DNA of 64,000 bases, from contig NZ_JACHNF010000001.1 of NCBI RefSeq assembly GCF_014205295.1, forward strand, positions 4,836,001 to 4,900,000, read 5' to 3'. The position numbers were made by a program, and so were the translations under genes. The notes below the pieces were generated by a model. It was not told the origin of the DNA and did no database searches. It was given only the letters and a program-made list of their open reading frames with translations. The DNA is from Kribbella solani (lineage in GTDB: Bacteria; Actinomycetota; Actinomycetes; Propionibacteriales; Kribbellaceae). Positions 41,409 through 49,375 of the stretch are shown here, piece by piece (positions within the stretch are counted from its first letter, which is position 1; each line of letters starts with the position of its first letter).

Positions 41409-42539
41409 CTACGAGACGGACTGGAGCGCGAGGCTGCCGGCCGCGACCAGGATCCAGAGGATCGCTCCGAGCAGGAGTGGCCTGGGTCCTGCGTCGCGCA
41501 GCTCACGCGGCCGCAGCGATAGTCCGATTGCAACTAGTGCGGATGTGATTAGTACGGTGCCGACTATGCTGAGCGTCGGCAACCAGGACTCGGGTACGGC
41601 GCCGGCCGACCGAAGACCGGCGGCCGCGATGAAGCCGATCAGGAACAGCGGGACGAGCTTGCGCCACGGCAGCGGCCGCCGGATCGACGCCGTGGCGCCC
41701 TCGTACGAACCCTCGGAAGCCGCGTCGAGCGCGCGGGCCGCACGGTCCTCGCGGCGGATCTTCAACGCGACCAGCGTGAGCACGATCGGGATCAAGGTGA
41801 GCGAGCGAGTCAGCTTCACCACGATCGCCTGATCACCGGCGGCCTGGCTGTACGCGTAACCGGCCGCGACCACGGACGACGTGTCGTTGACCGCCGTACC
41901 GGCCCAGAGCCCGAACGCCTCCGAGCTCATCCCGAGCAGATGACCGAGCGGCGGAAAGGTCAGTACGGCGACGATGTTGAAGGTGAAGATCGTCGCCATC
42001 GCGTACGCGACCGAGGACCGCTTCGCGCCGATCGCCGCCGTCGCGGCCGCGATCGCCGAACCACCGCAGATCGCGGTACCGACACCGATCAGCGTCTGCG
42101 TGTCTCCGCGTACGCCGAGCAGCCGCCCGAAAACCCAGGCGCCGCCGAGAGCGAGCGCGAGCGTACCCAGCATCACCGGCAACGACGAGACGCCGACGCT
42201 CGCGACCTGCTGCAACGACAACCCGGTCCCGAGCACGACGATCGACAGCTGGAGCAGCGTCTTCGAAGCGAAGTCGTACCCGGGCCGCCGCACCTCTGCC
42301 TGAAGCGCAGGGATGAAGACGCCCGCGAGTACGCCGAGCAGGATGCCGAAGACAGGACCGCCGACCAGCGGCACCAGCCGCCCGAGCGGCACGGCCACGG
42401 CCGTGATCACCAGCACGATCAGCAGCCCCGGCAGCCGCCGCCGGACGGAACCGAGGCGACGCTGGACGGACGAAGCGACGCGACGACAGGTGACTGAGGC
42501 GGGGTGAGTGTGACGTGCCCTAACCTCGACCTGCACCAC
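41409..42539 (-). CDS. YeiH-family putative exporter
   Basis: The start at GTG 42539 (AGGG eight bases upstream) gives 376 aa; an upstream in-frame ATG at 42572 lies in the GntR operator and has no ribosome site. There are about ten hydrophobic helices. Signature stretches of the UPF0324/YeiH family are present: GGPVFGILLGVLAG, LLQLSIVVLGTGLSL, IGVGTAICGGSAIAA and WAGTAVNDTSSVVAA. These proteins are predicted to export sulfate or related anions; evidence is thin. It is divergent from a GntR regulator, which may control it. Confidence 0.85.
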   Translation of the reverse strand: MVQVEVRARHTHPASVTCRRVASSVQRRLGSVRRRLPGLLIVLVITAVAVPLGRLVPLVGGPVFGILLGVLAGVFIPALQAEVRRPGYDFASKTLLQLSIVVLGTGLSLQQVASVGVSSLPVMLGTLALALGGAWVFGRLLGVRGDTQTLIGVGTAICGGSAIAAATAAIGAKRSSVAYAMATIFTFNIVAVLTFPPLGHLLGMSSEAFGLWAGTAVNDTSSVVAAGYAYSQAAGDQAIVVKLTRSLTLIPIVLTLVALKIRREDRAARALDAASEGSYEGATASIRRPLPWRKLVPLFLIGFIAAAGLRSAGAVPESWLPTLSIVGTVLITSALVAIGLSLRPRELRDAGPRPLLLGAILWILVAAGSLALQSVS

Positions 42540-42558
42540 CAGCCGGTCCCTTCCGTCG

Positions 42559-42574
42559 AAATGTGCGTACATTT
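42559..42574. promoter_or_regulatory. GntR/HutC-type operator
   Basis: AAATGT-GCGT-ACATTT is a perfect inverted repeat and contains GTGCGTAC, the GT-N4-AC core used by HutC-type regulators. TACATT (42568-42573) within it can serve as the -10 of the GntR gene, so autoregulation is likely. It could also control the divergent yeiH-like gene. Confidence 0.68.
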
Positions 42575-42619
42575 ACGGTAGGAGATGACCGGACATTTGG
42601 CAACCGCGGAAAGGGACGG

Positions 42620-43405
42620 ATGGGCGTACGGAGGCTTGACCGCAACGGTGGTGAGTCGTTGTGGAAGCAGTTGCAGGCGGATCTCGTCCGGCGGGTGCGG
42701 TCCGGGGAGTTCGACGCGGCGTTCCCGGGCGAGCTCGCGCTGGTCGAGGAGTACGCGGTCAGCCGGCACACCGTGCGCCAGGCGCTCGGACAGTTGCGTA
42801 CCGACGGGCTGATCGTCGCCGAGCGTGGGAGGCAGCCGCGAGTCGCCGCGGTGCCGGAGATCCGGCAGCCGATGGGTGCGCTTTACAGCCTGTTCTCGTC
42901 GGTGGAGGAGTCCGGTCTGCCGCAGCGCAGTGCGGTGCGCGTGCTCGACGTACGCGCCGATGGGGTGATCGCCGCCCGGCTGAACCTGGAGGAGTCCATC
43001 CCGCTGCTTTACCTCGAACGCCTCCGGTACGCCGGGGACGAACCGCTCGCGCTCGACCGGGTCTGGCTGCCGGCTGCTATCGCGGAACCGCTTCTCGAAG
43101 CCGACTTCACGCATACCAGCCTGTACAACGAGCTCGCCGAACGTACTGGCATCAACCTCGACCACGGGCGCGAAGACATCCGCGCCGTCAACCCGACCGC
43201 GGCCGAACGCGCCCTGCTGCACTGCCCGTCCGACGCCGCCGTCTTCGCGATCACTCGCCAGGGCACGGCGCAGAACCGGTCGGTGGAGTGGCGGCACACG
43301 GTGGTACGCGGCGACCGGTTCGCGTTGTCCGCCGAGTTCTCCGCCAACACCGGCTACCGCCTCACCCCCGCTCCGAACACCACAGCCCTCACCCAGGCCT
43401 GGTAA
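42620..43405 (+). CDS. GntR-family (HutC subfamily) transcriptional regulator
   Basis: The 261-aa protein has an N-terminal winged helix (LWKQLQADLVRRVRSGEF, PGELALVEEYAVSRHTVRQALGQLRTDGLI) and a C-terminal UTRA ligand domain (RLNLEESIPLLYLERLRYAGDEPLALDRVWLP). The operator just upstream matches the HutC class. The ligand is unknown. ATG 42620 follows an AGGGA. Confidence 0.93.
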   Translation: MGVRRLDRNGGESLWKQLQADLVRRVRSGEFDAAFPGELALVEEYAVSRHTVRQALGQLRTDGLIVAERGRQPRVAAVPEIRQPMGALYSLFSSVEESGLPQRSAVRVLDVRADGVIAARLNLEESIPLLYLERLRYAGDEPLALDRVWLPAAIAEPLLEADFTHTSLYNELAERTGINLDHGREDIRAVNPTAAERALLHCPSDAAVFAITRQGTAQNRSVEWRHTVVRGDRFALSAEFSANTGYRLTPAPNTTALTQAW

Positions 43406-43482
43406 CCCAGGCACACGACGGCTGGTTGTGATGTGGACAACTGCGAAGAAGCGGTGGGGGTTGGCGTGGTGATACTTGGCGC

Positions 43483-43878
43483 ATGACGGTCAAGGAATTG
43501 CGGTTGGTTGTGACGGCGGATGACTATGCGGAAGCGGTGGCGTTCTACCGGGACGTGCTCGGCCTGCCTGAGCGGGCGTCGTACTCCTCGCCCGACGGCC
43601 GGGTGACGATCCTCGAGGTCGAGCGGGCCACGCTGGAGATCGCCGACCCCGGGCAGGCTGACTTCATCGACGAGGTCGAGGTCGGCCGCCGGGTCGCCGG
43701 GAAGTACCGGGTCGCGTTCGAGGTCGAGGACTCGGCCGCCACCACGAAGGAACTCGCCGCCGCCGGCGCCACCGTCGTCGCCGAGCCGACCCGGACGCCG
43801 TGGAACTCCCTGAACTCCCGGCTCGAAACCCCGGGTGGAATCCAGCTCACCTTGTTCACCGAGCTTGACCTCAAGTGA
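43483..43878 (+). CDS. VOC (glyoxalase/dioxygenase-like) family protein
   Basis: The 131-aa single VOC domain has MTVKELRLVVTADDYAEAVAFYRDVLGL, a central LEVERATLEIADPGQ and PTRTPWNSLNSRLETPGGIQLTLF. It may be a lyase, an antibiotic-binding protein or a dioxygenase fragment; metal ligands are not clear. GATACT at 43471-43476 ends six bases before the ATG, indicating a leaderless message. It is followed after 24 bases by the acetyltransferase gene. Confidence 0.85.
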   Translation: MTVKELRLVVTADDYAEAVAFYRDVLGLPERASYSSPDGRVTILEVERATLEIADPGQADFIDEVEVGRRVAGKYRVAFEVEDSAATTKELAAAGATVVAEPTRTPWNSLNSRLETPGGIQLTLFTELDLK

Positions 43879-43902
43879 ACTTGAAATGTTGAGGTAACCA
43901 GC

Positions 43903-44688
43903 ATGTGGAACCTCGAAAACCTCGACCTGGACGCCTATCTCGACCGGATCGGCGCCGCCCGGGTGGCGCCGTCCGCGGCCGCGCTACGCGACCTGCATCG
44001 GGCGCACGTACTGGCGATCCCGTTCGAGAACCTCGATGTCGTACTAGGTACGCACCCGGGGATCGGACTGGACGCGATCCAGCACAAACTGGTCGGCCGC
44101 CAACGCGGTGGGTACTGCTACGAGCACGCGCTGCTCTTCGGTGCCGCGCTGGAGCAGCTCGGGTTCGACGTCGTACGCCGGGTCGCGCGAGTGCAGCCGC
44201 ACAAATCCGGCCCGCGTACGCATGCTCTCTTGAAGGTTGGTGTGGATGGGCAGGAGTTCCTGGCCGATGTGGGGTTCGGCGCGGGACAGCTTTACCCGAC
44301 TCCGTTGAAGGACGGGATCGTGGTCGATCAGGCCGGCTGGGATCACCAGCTGACGCAGGACGGCGAGCTGTGGACGCTGTCGAAGCGGACCGCCGACGGC
44401 TGGGAACCGCAGCACGCGTCGAACGACGAACCGGTCCGGCCGATCGATTACGAGGTCTACCACCACTACGTCTCCACGCATCCGAACTCCCCGTTCACAG
44501 GTCGCCCGGTGGTGATGCGCGTCGCTGACGGCGTCGTCCGCCGCCTGGTCGGTGACACCCTCACGATCGAACACGCCGACGGCGAAACCACCACCCGTAC
44601 GATCCCACCCGTCGATCTCCCGGAAACCCTGGCCGCCCTCGACGTAGTCCTCAACGACGAGGAAATCGACCGCCTCCGGCTGCTGTAG
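43903..44688 (+). CDS. nat: Arylamine N-acetyltransferase
   Basis: The 261-aa enzyme keeps the NAT triad: Cys72 in RGGYCYEHALLF, His107 in PRTHALLKV and Asp122 in FLADVGFG. IPFENLDVVLG and NSPFTGRPVV further match NAT proteins. It transfers acetyl from acetyl-CoA to arylamines or hydrazines. In other actinomycetes such genes serve in detoxification or in amide closure of natural products. GAGG lies ten bases before ATG 43903. Confidence 0.92.
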   Translation: MWNLENLDLDAYLDRIGAARVAPSAAALRDLHRAHVLAIPFENLDVVLGTHPGIGLDAIQHKLVGRQRGGYCYEHALLFGAALEQLGFDVVRRVARVQPHKSGPRTHALLKVGVDGQEFLADVGFGAGQLYPTPLKDGIVVDQAGWDHQLTQDGELWTLSKRTADGWEPQHASNDEPVRPIDYEVYHHYVSTHPNSPFTGRPVVMRVADGVVRRLVGDTLTIEHADGETTTRTIPPVDLPETLAALDVVLNDEEIDRLRLL

Positions 44689-44904
44689 GCGTCTCCGTCC
44701 GGAAGGACTCGCCCAACTGGGAGCCGAGGGAGAAGTAGTGGCGGAAGTTTGTCACTTGGCGACCCGGGGTGGGGCGGCAAGCTCCGCGGAAACCGGCGTC
44801 AACCCGGCGGCCGCGAACTTCTCCCGTTCGTACCGGAAACGCCCCTGCTTGTGCTCCGGAACCGGGCGGATTGTTCGGCCGGGGCCGGACTGTCGGCGCG
44901 GCAT
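44651..44904 (-). pseudogene. Possible flavin reductase remnant in two overlapping short frames
   Basis: On the minus strand, a frame ending at 44752 reads REKFAAAGLTPVSAELAAPPRVAK and then stops. That is reminiscent of an internal stretch of flavin reductase-like proteins (AAAGLTPVPSE...PPRVAE). An overlapping GTG (GTGA at 44755-44752) opens a second 34-residue frame (VTNFRHYFSLGSQLGESF...) to 44651, inside the NAT gene's tail. Neither has a good ribosome site. The similarity is from memory and weak. Confidence 0.25.
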
Positions 44905-44913
44905 GATGGGAGC

Positions 44914-45612
44914 ATGACCACCGAAGGCGAGGAACTGGCCGGCTGGGCGCGGATGCTCGCCGACGGGACGCGTGCGACCGTCTGTCTGGCGTTGCTGGAC
45001 GGGCGGGCCTGGACGGCGACCGAGCTGGCCAAGGTCGCGAAGGTGTCGCGGTCGACGATCAGCGAGCACCTCAATATGCTGGTCGCCGGTGAGCTGCTGA
45101 CCGAGGTCCGGCAGGGCCGGCATCGGTACGTGAAACTGGCCGGTCCGGATACTGCCGAGCTGATCGAAGGGCTGGCAGCCCTCGCGCCGCGGCGTACCGA
45201 GGTGGTGAACAGTCTGTCCGCGGTGAGCCGGCGGGACGCGTTCGCCCGGGCGCGGACGTGTTACGACCATCTGGCCGGCAAGCTCGGCGTCGCGCTCGCG
45301 GACGCGATGACCGAGCGCGGCCTGATCGACTGGTCGGACGGGATCGCGCTGACGCCGGAAGGCCAAGCCTGGCTGGAAGATCTCGGCGTCGAGGTCGAGT
45401 CGCGGCGCGGGCGACCGGCCGTACGCTCCTGTCTGGACGTGACCGAGCGCCGGCCGCATCTGGCCGGCGCGGTCGGGGCCGCTTTGTGCGCACATGCGTT
45501 GCGGCACGGGTGGGTGACGCACCTCCCCGGCGGCCGCGCGCTGAAGGTGCACGGCGCGGTCCAGGAACTCGGACTGCCGACCGGTGTAGTCCGGAGTTTG
45601 AGACCTGGATGA
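44914..45612 (+). CDS. ArsR-family winged-helix regulator
   Basis: From ATG 44914 (GGGAG three bases upstream) the protein is 232 aa. The winged helix at about residues 25-75 has LAKVAKVSRSTISEHLNMLVAGELLTEVRQGRHRYVKL. A larger C-terminal ligand-binding part follows (ARTCYDHLAGKLGVALADAMTERGLIDW...). This is the longer ArsR subfamily seen often in Streptomyces; the effector is unknown. No operon partner is evident. Confidence 0.88.
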   Translation: MTTEGEELAGWARMLADGTRATVCLALLDGRAWTATELAKVAKVSRSTISEHLNMLVAGELLTEVRQGRHRYVKLAGPDTAELIEGLAALAPRRTEVVNSLSAVSRRDAFARARTCYDHLAGKLGVALADAMTERGLIDWSDGIALTPEGQAWLEDLGVEVESRRGRPAVRSCLDVTERRPHLAGAVGAALCAHALRHGWVTHLPGGRALKVHGAVQELGLPTGVVRSLRPG

Positions 45613-45665
45613 GGGGAACACGCTTTCAACAGGCGAGCGGCCGCGATTGCCCCTAGCCTTCGGCC

Positions 45666-45905
45666 ATGACTGAGTTCGAGTCCGGCACCGAGCTGGTGTC
45701 CAACCTGCCTCTGCCCAGCCACGTGATCGTCCTCGCGGACGGCCAGTGGCGGCGCGGCTGGCTGATCGGCCGCGAGCACGAGGAATCGGGATGGACCGCG
45801 ATGGTGCAGTACGAGGGTGACGACGGCCAGGAGCGGACGGAACGCCTGCCGGCGGACCGGATCGCCCTGCCGGAGTCGAGTGGCCCGACGGAACAAGCGT
45901 CCTAA
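45666..45905 (+). CDS. Hypothetical small protein
   Basis: The 79-aa protein (MTEFESGTELVSNLPLP...) is acidic and probably beta-rich: HVIVLADGQWRRGWLIGREHEESGWTAMVQYEGDDG. It looks like a small SH3/Tudor-like barrel, an impression only. TAGCCT at 45654-45659 ends six bases before the ATG, so it is likely leaderless. A strong terminator follows. Confidence 0.68.
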   Translation: MTEFESGTELVSNLPLPSHVIVLADGQWRRGWLIGREHEESGWTAMVQYEGDDGQERTERLPADRIALPESSGPTEQAS

Positions 45906-45921
45906 GGGAGGGAACGCGGCG

Positions 45922-45957
45922 CGAGGGCCCCCGGGTGAGCATCACCGGGGGCCCTCG
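45922..45957. terminator. Strong bidirectional terminator, 13-bp GC stem
   Basis: CGAGGGCCCCCGG and CCGGGGGCCCTCG flank ten bases whose TGA/TCA can extend the stem with a bulge. It serves the 79-aa gene on the plus strand and possibly the anti-sigma operon on the minus. The rest of the 375-base gap to 46280 shows only repeated CCTTCGGGCGG-like words; I see no gene in it. Confidence 0.85.
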
Positions 45958-46279
45958 TGCGTAACGCGCTGCCGGGCGCCTCGGGCGGCCTGGAGGATCC
46001 CGGCCCAGGCCCTTCGGGCGGATTGACCTGGGACGGGAGCCTCAGTGGCGTTACGTACGGTGTATCGGCGATCGACGGCCAGCTGTTACAGGAACCACGT
46101 GACTTTCTTCCGGAATGAAATGCCCGGCTGCCGGAACGACCTCGGCCGGTGGACGTACGGCGACCCCGGTGCACGTCCCTGAACACCGGGGTCTCGATCG
46201 ATGACCTCTCGAGCGGCCACCGCTCTTCATCGTCAGGTGCCCCACCCGGCGGTAGTCATTCGTGCTCACCCGGCAACAA

Positions 46280-46942
46280 TCAGAAATGCACCGCGAGCAG
46301 CACCCGTCCGGTCTCCGAGCTGCGAATGTCCAAGGCCCGGATCTCGTCGCGCCGCAGCTTGGTGGTGGCGGCCGGCTTCACCGTCGTACCCGGCGCGGAC
46401 GTCCAGCTCGCGATCAGCTGGGCCTTGCCCGAGGTGTCCGTGACGTACAACTCGTACCCGCGGGACCGTTCGTTCGGCGTCGCGACTTCGCTGTACCCGC
46501 AGCTGACCTCGATCGTCGTACCCCATCGCTCCGGCACCAGGCGCGCGTCCGCGGTCAGCTTGGAGTTCACGGTCGACGCGAGTACTACATAGTCGCCCTT
46601 GGGCTGATCGCGGGTAAGGGGGATCGCGACGATCACCCCGATCGCGGCGGCCGTGACCGCGACGCCCGTCATCAGCGCGCTCAGCCGGATCCGCCGCTTC
46701 CGCCGGTCGCGCTGCACGCTGCGGGTCAGCCCAGGCAGCAGGTTCGGCGGGTCGGTGGTGATCGTCGCCAGTGCACGCTCGGCCGGCAGCGCGGCCAGCG
46801 CCCCTGGTACGCCGGCCAACGACGCGACCTCCGCGGAGCATTCCGTACAGCCATGCAGATGTTCCTCGTACGCGCGCCGGTCCGTTGCCGACAACGCGCC
46901 GAGCAGGTACGCCGCGTCCCACTCGCGGTACGGGTCACTCAC
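46280..46942 (-). CDS. Zinc-type anti-sigma factor (RskA/RsiW-like)
   Basis: The 220-aa protein starts at GTG 46942, overlapping the sigma gene stop (GTGA). The N-terminus has the ZAS motif YEEHLHGCTECSAEV (His-x3-Cys-x2-Cys). One transmembrane helix lies near residues 92-114 (LSALMTGVAVTAAAIGVIVAI) and the extracellular domain has the RskA pattern. It should hold the neighbouring ECF sigma factor at the membrane and release it after proteolysis. Confidence 0.92.
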   Translation of the reverse strand: MSDPYREWDAAYLLGALSATDRRAYEEHLHGCTECSAEVASLAGVPGALAALPAERALATITTDPPNLLPGLTRSVQRDRRKRRIRLSALMTGVAVTAAAIGVIVAIPLTRDQPKGDYVVLASTVNSKLTADARLVPERWGTTIEVSCGYSEVATPNERSRGYELYVTDTSGKAQLIASWTSAPGTTVKPAATTKLRRDEIRALDIRSSETGRVLLAVHF

Positions 46943-47448
46943 TGGCTGGTCACCCCCTTCTCCTGCAGCGCCAGCTTCAAGGCGCGAAGACCGTAGTGCA
47001 ACCGGGACTTCACGGTGCCGGAAGGGATGTCCAGTTCTTCGGCGATGTCGGTGACGGTACGGCGGCCGTAGTACGCGCGGACGATCACTTGCCGGTGCTC
47101 CTCGGACAGTTGCGCGAGTGATTCCGCGACCAGCCAAGCGTCCAGTACGGCGTTGGCGTGATCGGCGCTCGGGTTCTCCGGGAGGTCGTCGCTGGCGACC
47201 TCCCGGCTGACGCGGGCGCTGCGCCGGTCGTCGATGACCAGGTTGCGGGCGACCGTGTACAGCCAGGCGCGGGCGCCGGCCTCGTCCTCGGTGAGGATGT
47301 GCGGCCGCCGCCAGGCCCGGAGCAACGTCTCCTGGACGACGTCCTCGGCCAGCCGGTCGTCGCCGGTGAGCCGGACCACGAAACGCCAGAGCGCGGGCGC
47401 GTGCACGTCGTGCAGCTCACGCAGCATCGCCGCCCGGTCATCGGCCAT
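46939..47448 (-). CDS. ECF-family RNA polymerase sigma factor
   Basis: ATG 47448 has AGGAG five bases upstream and is preferred over ATG 47484; the protein is then 169 aa. Region 2 reads LAEDVVQETLLRAWRRP and region 4 has VTDIAEELDIPSGTVKSRLHYGLRAL. It resembles the SigK/SigL group that pairs with RskA-like anti-sigma proteins. It is the middle gene of DoxX-sigma-anti-sigma, all with short gaps or overlaps. Confidence 0.93.
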   Translation of the reverse strand: MADDRAAMLRELHDVHAPALWRFVVRLTGDDRLAEDVVQETLLRAWRRPHILTEDEAGARAWLYTVARNLVIDDRRSARVSREVASDDLPENPSADHANAVLDAWLVAESLAQLSEEHRQVIVRAYYGRRTVTDIAEELDIPSGTVKSRLHYGLRALKLALQEKGVTSQ

Positions 47449-47487
47449 CGGCGCTCCTGCTCGGTGGGACTGCGGCTCGGACATCGG

Positions 47488-47889
47488 TCACTTCGCGGCG
47501 GGTACCGGCTGCGCTGCTGTCCGCTGCACCGACCAGGCACCACTGCCCAGGAAAGCGATCAGCAGGAAGGCGAAGCAGAACATCGCCGCGAGTTCGCCAC
47601 CATTCTGCACGGGCAGCAAAGCGCTGGTCTGGTGCACGGTGAAGTACGCGTAGGCCATCGATCCGGAGCAGAGCAGCGCGGCGTACCGGGTGCCGAACCC
47701 GAGCATCACCAACGCGCCGCCGATCGTCTGGATGAGTGCCGCCCACCAGGACGGCCAGACCAGCAGGCCGAGCCGCTCGGTGCCGAGGACGCCGAACAGC
47801 GCGGCCGCGCCGTGGGTGGCGAACAGGAATCCGACGACGATCCGGAACGCTCCGGTCACTTCATGCTGAAAACGCTCGAGCACCTGCAC
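47488..47889 (-). CDS. DoxX family membrane protein
   Basis: The 133-aa protein has four helices. DoxX features are FRIVVGFLFATHGAAALFGV, PSWWAALIQTIGGALVMLGF and GSMAYAYFTVHQTSALLPVQNGGELAAMFCF. Some DoxX proteins work with thiol systems, but the role is not established. It is the first gene of the operon with the ECF sigma and anti-sigma genes; a GAGG lies near the GTG start. A 16-bp palindrome is upstream. Confidence 0.9.
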   Translation of the reverse strand: MQVLERFQHEVTGAFRIVVGFLFATHGAAALFGVLGTERLGLLVWPSWWAALIQTIGGALVMLGFGTRYAALLCSGSMAYAYFTVHQTSALLPVQNGGELAAMFCFAFLLIAFLGSGAWSVQRTAAQPVPAAK

Positions 47890-47928
47890 AGGGCCTCACT
47901 CCTCGCGGTGGGTTTGGTCTTGTGCCCG

Positions 47929-47944
47929 GTTCAAACGATTGAAC
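47929..47944. promoter_or_regulatory. 16-bp palindrome upstream of doxX
   Basis: GTTCAA-ACGA-TTGAAC is a perfect dyad in the 67-base gap between the membrane protein gene and doxX. A further GTTCAA half-site lies at 47955-47960. It fits a MarR, TetR or HxlR operator; a MarR gene is 1.4 kb away. Confidence 0.6.
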
Positions 47945-47956
47945 GCTCTACTTGGT

Positions 47957-48784
47957 TCAACTGTGCGTGATGTGAAGATCACATTCCGGATCGATTGTTT
48001 TCTGGCGGCCGAGTTGGTAACCGCGGGTCGCGATGACCAGGCCGGCGCCCCAGGCGACGTACGCGGGGACTGCCACCCAGAAGAAGCTGTCCGGCAGGCC
48101 GACGTCGGCGTACACGGGATCGCCCTGGACGGCGGCGGTGATCATCTGGACCAGGCCGACCCCGAAGTACGCGGTGATGCCGACACCCAGGGCGTACCCC
48201 GGCAGGAGCAGCATCCAGCGCGGGAAATGTTTGCCGAGCGGATGCACCAGCAGGAACGGCAACAGCGTCCCGACCAGGAGGAATCCGCCTTCGAACAGGA
48301 TCAGCGAGAGGTTGCTTCCGTACGGGGTGTGCCCGAAGCCGACCACTGCCTGCGCGCCGATCCTGATCAGGCAGCCGGCGACCGCGAGGGATGCGCCCGC
48401 GACCGGAACCCAAGCCGGCCAGGGTTTCGCGGCGGGCTGAGCTTTGCGGGCGATCAGGGCGAGCAGAACGGCACCGGCGACCGCGGCCAGGCGGCTCAGC
48501 ATGCCGAGTGGGTCGAACGGGATGCCCAGGCCGGGAAGGACCGCGGCGACAAGGTCGAGCAGGAGGAACGCGGCGGCGGCGATCCAGGCGGCGGCCAAGA
48601 TCCACAGCAGGCGCGGGCGGATCTTCAGCATGGCCAGGGCGGTGAGCAGGCAGCCTGCAACCGATACCCAGTTGGGGACCAGCAAGTCGTGACCGGGGAG
48701 TTTCCAGGTGGGGGCGTGGCCGGTCGCAAACCAGCTGCGGACGGCGCCGTATGCCATTGCCCAACCGATGACCGCGCGTTTCAT
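47957..48784 (-). CDS. Integral membrane protein, about seven helices
   Basis: The 275-aa protein has seven or so hydrophobic helices (residues 38-55, 60-84, 94-112, 123-140, 158-180, 187-210 and 232-252). The start is MKRAVIGWAMAYGAVRSWFATGH and the tail is QKTIDPECDLHITHS. No family was recognised. A weak leaderless geometry (CAGACT six bases before ATG 48784) can be proposed. It is in the same direction as doxX, 67 bases away, and may be co-transcribed with it. Confidence 0.75.
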   Translation of the reverse strand: MKRAVIGWAMAYGAVRSWFATGHAPTWKLPGHDLLVPNWVSVAGCLLTALAMLKIRPRLLWILAAAWIAAAAFLLLDLVAAVLPGLGIPFDPLGMLSRLAAVAGAVLLALIARKAQPAAKPWPAWVPVAGASLAVAGCLIRIGAQAVVGFGHTPYGSNLSLILFEGGFLLVGTLLPFLLVHPLGKHFPRWMLLLPGYALGVGITAYFGVGLVQMITAAVQGDPVYADVGLPDSFFWVAVPAYVAWGAGLVIATRGYQLGRQKTIDPECDLHITHS

Positions 48785-48890
48785 GCGGCCAGTCTGTTCG
48801 GGCGTGCCGCTGGGTGGATCACCCTACGGAGGGATCCGGCTCCATCGTCAGCGTGAACCGGCGCGGGGGGGCACCCTGGGCGTGCGGATC

Positions 48891-49310
48891 TCAGGAAGCG
48901 TTGCGGATCTCGAGGAGGAGGCGGATGAAGGTTTTGCGGTCGGCCGGGGAGAGCGCGGTCAGCACGCTCTCCTCGCGGGACTGGATGTCCTTGCGGACGG
49001 CACGCCGGACCCGGCGGCCCTGCGCGGTGATCGACAGCAGCCGGACCCGGCGGTCGTCAGGATCCGGCGTGCGATCGATCAGACCGGCCCGCTGCAACTC
49101 GTCGAGCGTGCCAATGATGCGGGACTTGTCCGCGCCGATCGCCTGCGCCAGCGCGGCCTGGGTACGGACCGGGGTGTCGTCGAGCGTACTGAGCACCGAG
49201 TAGCCCCACATCGACACCTCGTGCGCCGCGAGCACGGGCAGTTCGAGCGCGATCAGTTCCCGCACCAGCGGGTACAGCATCGCCGCCAGATCCGGACGCT
49301 CGGTTGCCAT
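48891..49310 (-). CDS. MarR-family transcriptional regulator
   Basis: The 139-aa protein has the MarR winged helix VRTQAALAQAIGADKSRIIGTLDELQRAGLIDRTPDPDDRRVRLLSITAQG. ATG 49310 is preferred over the frame's upstream start, which lies within the promoter region of the divergent gene. It should bind the palindromic region at 49333-49375 and control itself and the divergent TIGR03086 gene. The ligand is unknown. Confidence 0.91.
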   Translation of the reverse strand: MATERPDLAAMLYPLVRELIALELPVLAAHEVSMWGYSVLSTLDDTPVRTQAALAQAIGADKSRIIGTLDELQRAGLIDRTPDPDDRRVRLLSITAQGRRVRRAVRKDIQSREESVLTALSPADRKTFIRLLLEIRNAS

Positions 49311-49332
49311 GTCCGGAAAGGTAGCACTGGCG

Positions 49333-49375
49333 CAATCATAGGCGCATGCATATGATGTGCGCATGCCTACTATTG
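49333..49375. promoter_or_regulatory. Overlapping divergent promoters with MarR-type palindromes
   Basis: TATGAT at 49351-49356 precedes the plus-strand ATG 49363 by six bases. On the minus strand TATGAT is at 49340-49335, leading to the MarR gene. The two -10 boxes face away from each other 11 bases apart. An inner dyad GCGCA-N11-TGCGC (49342-49362) and an outer 9/11 dyad CAATCATAGGC/GCCTACTATTG (49333-49343, 49365-49375) cover both. Confidence 0.72.
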
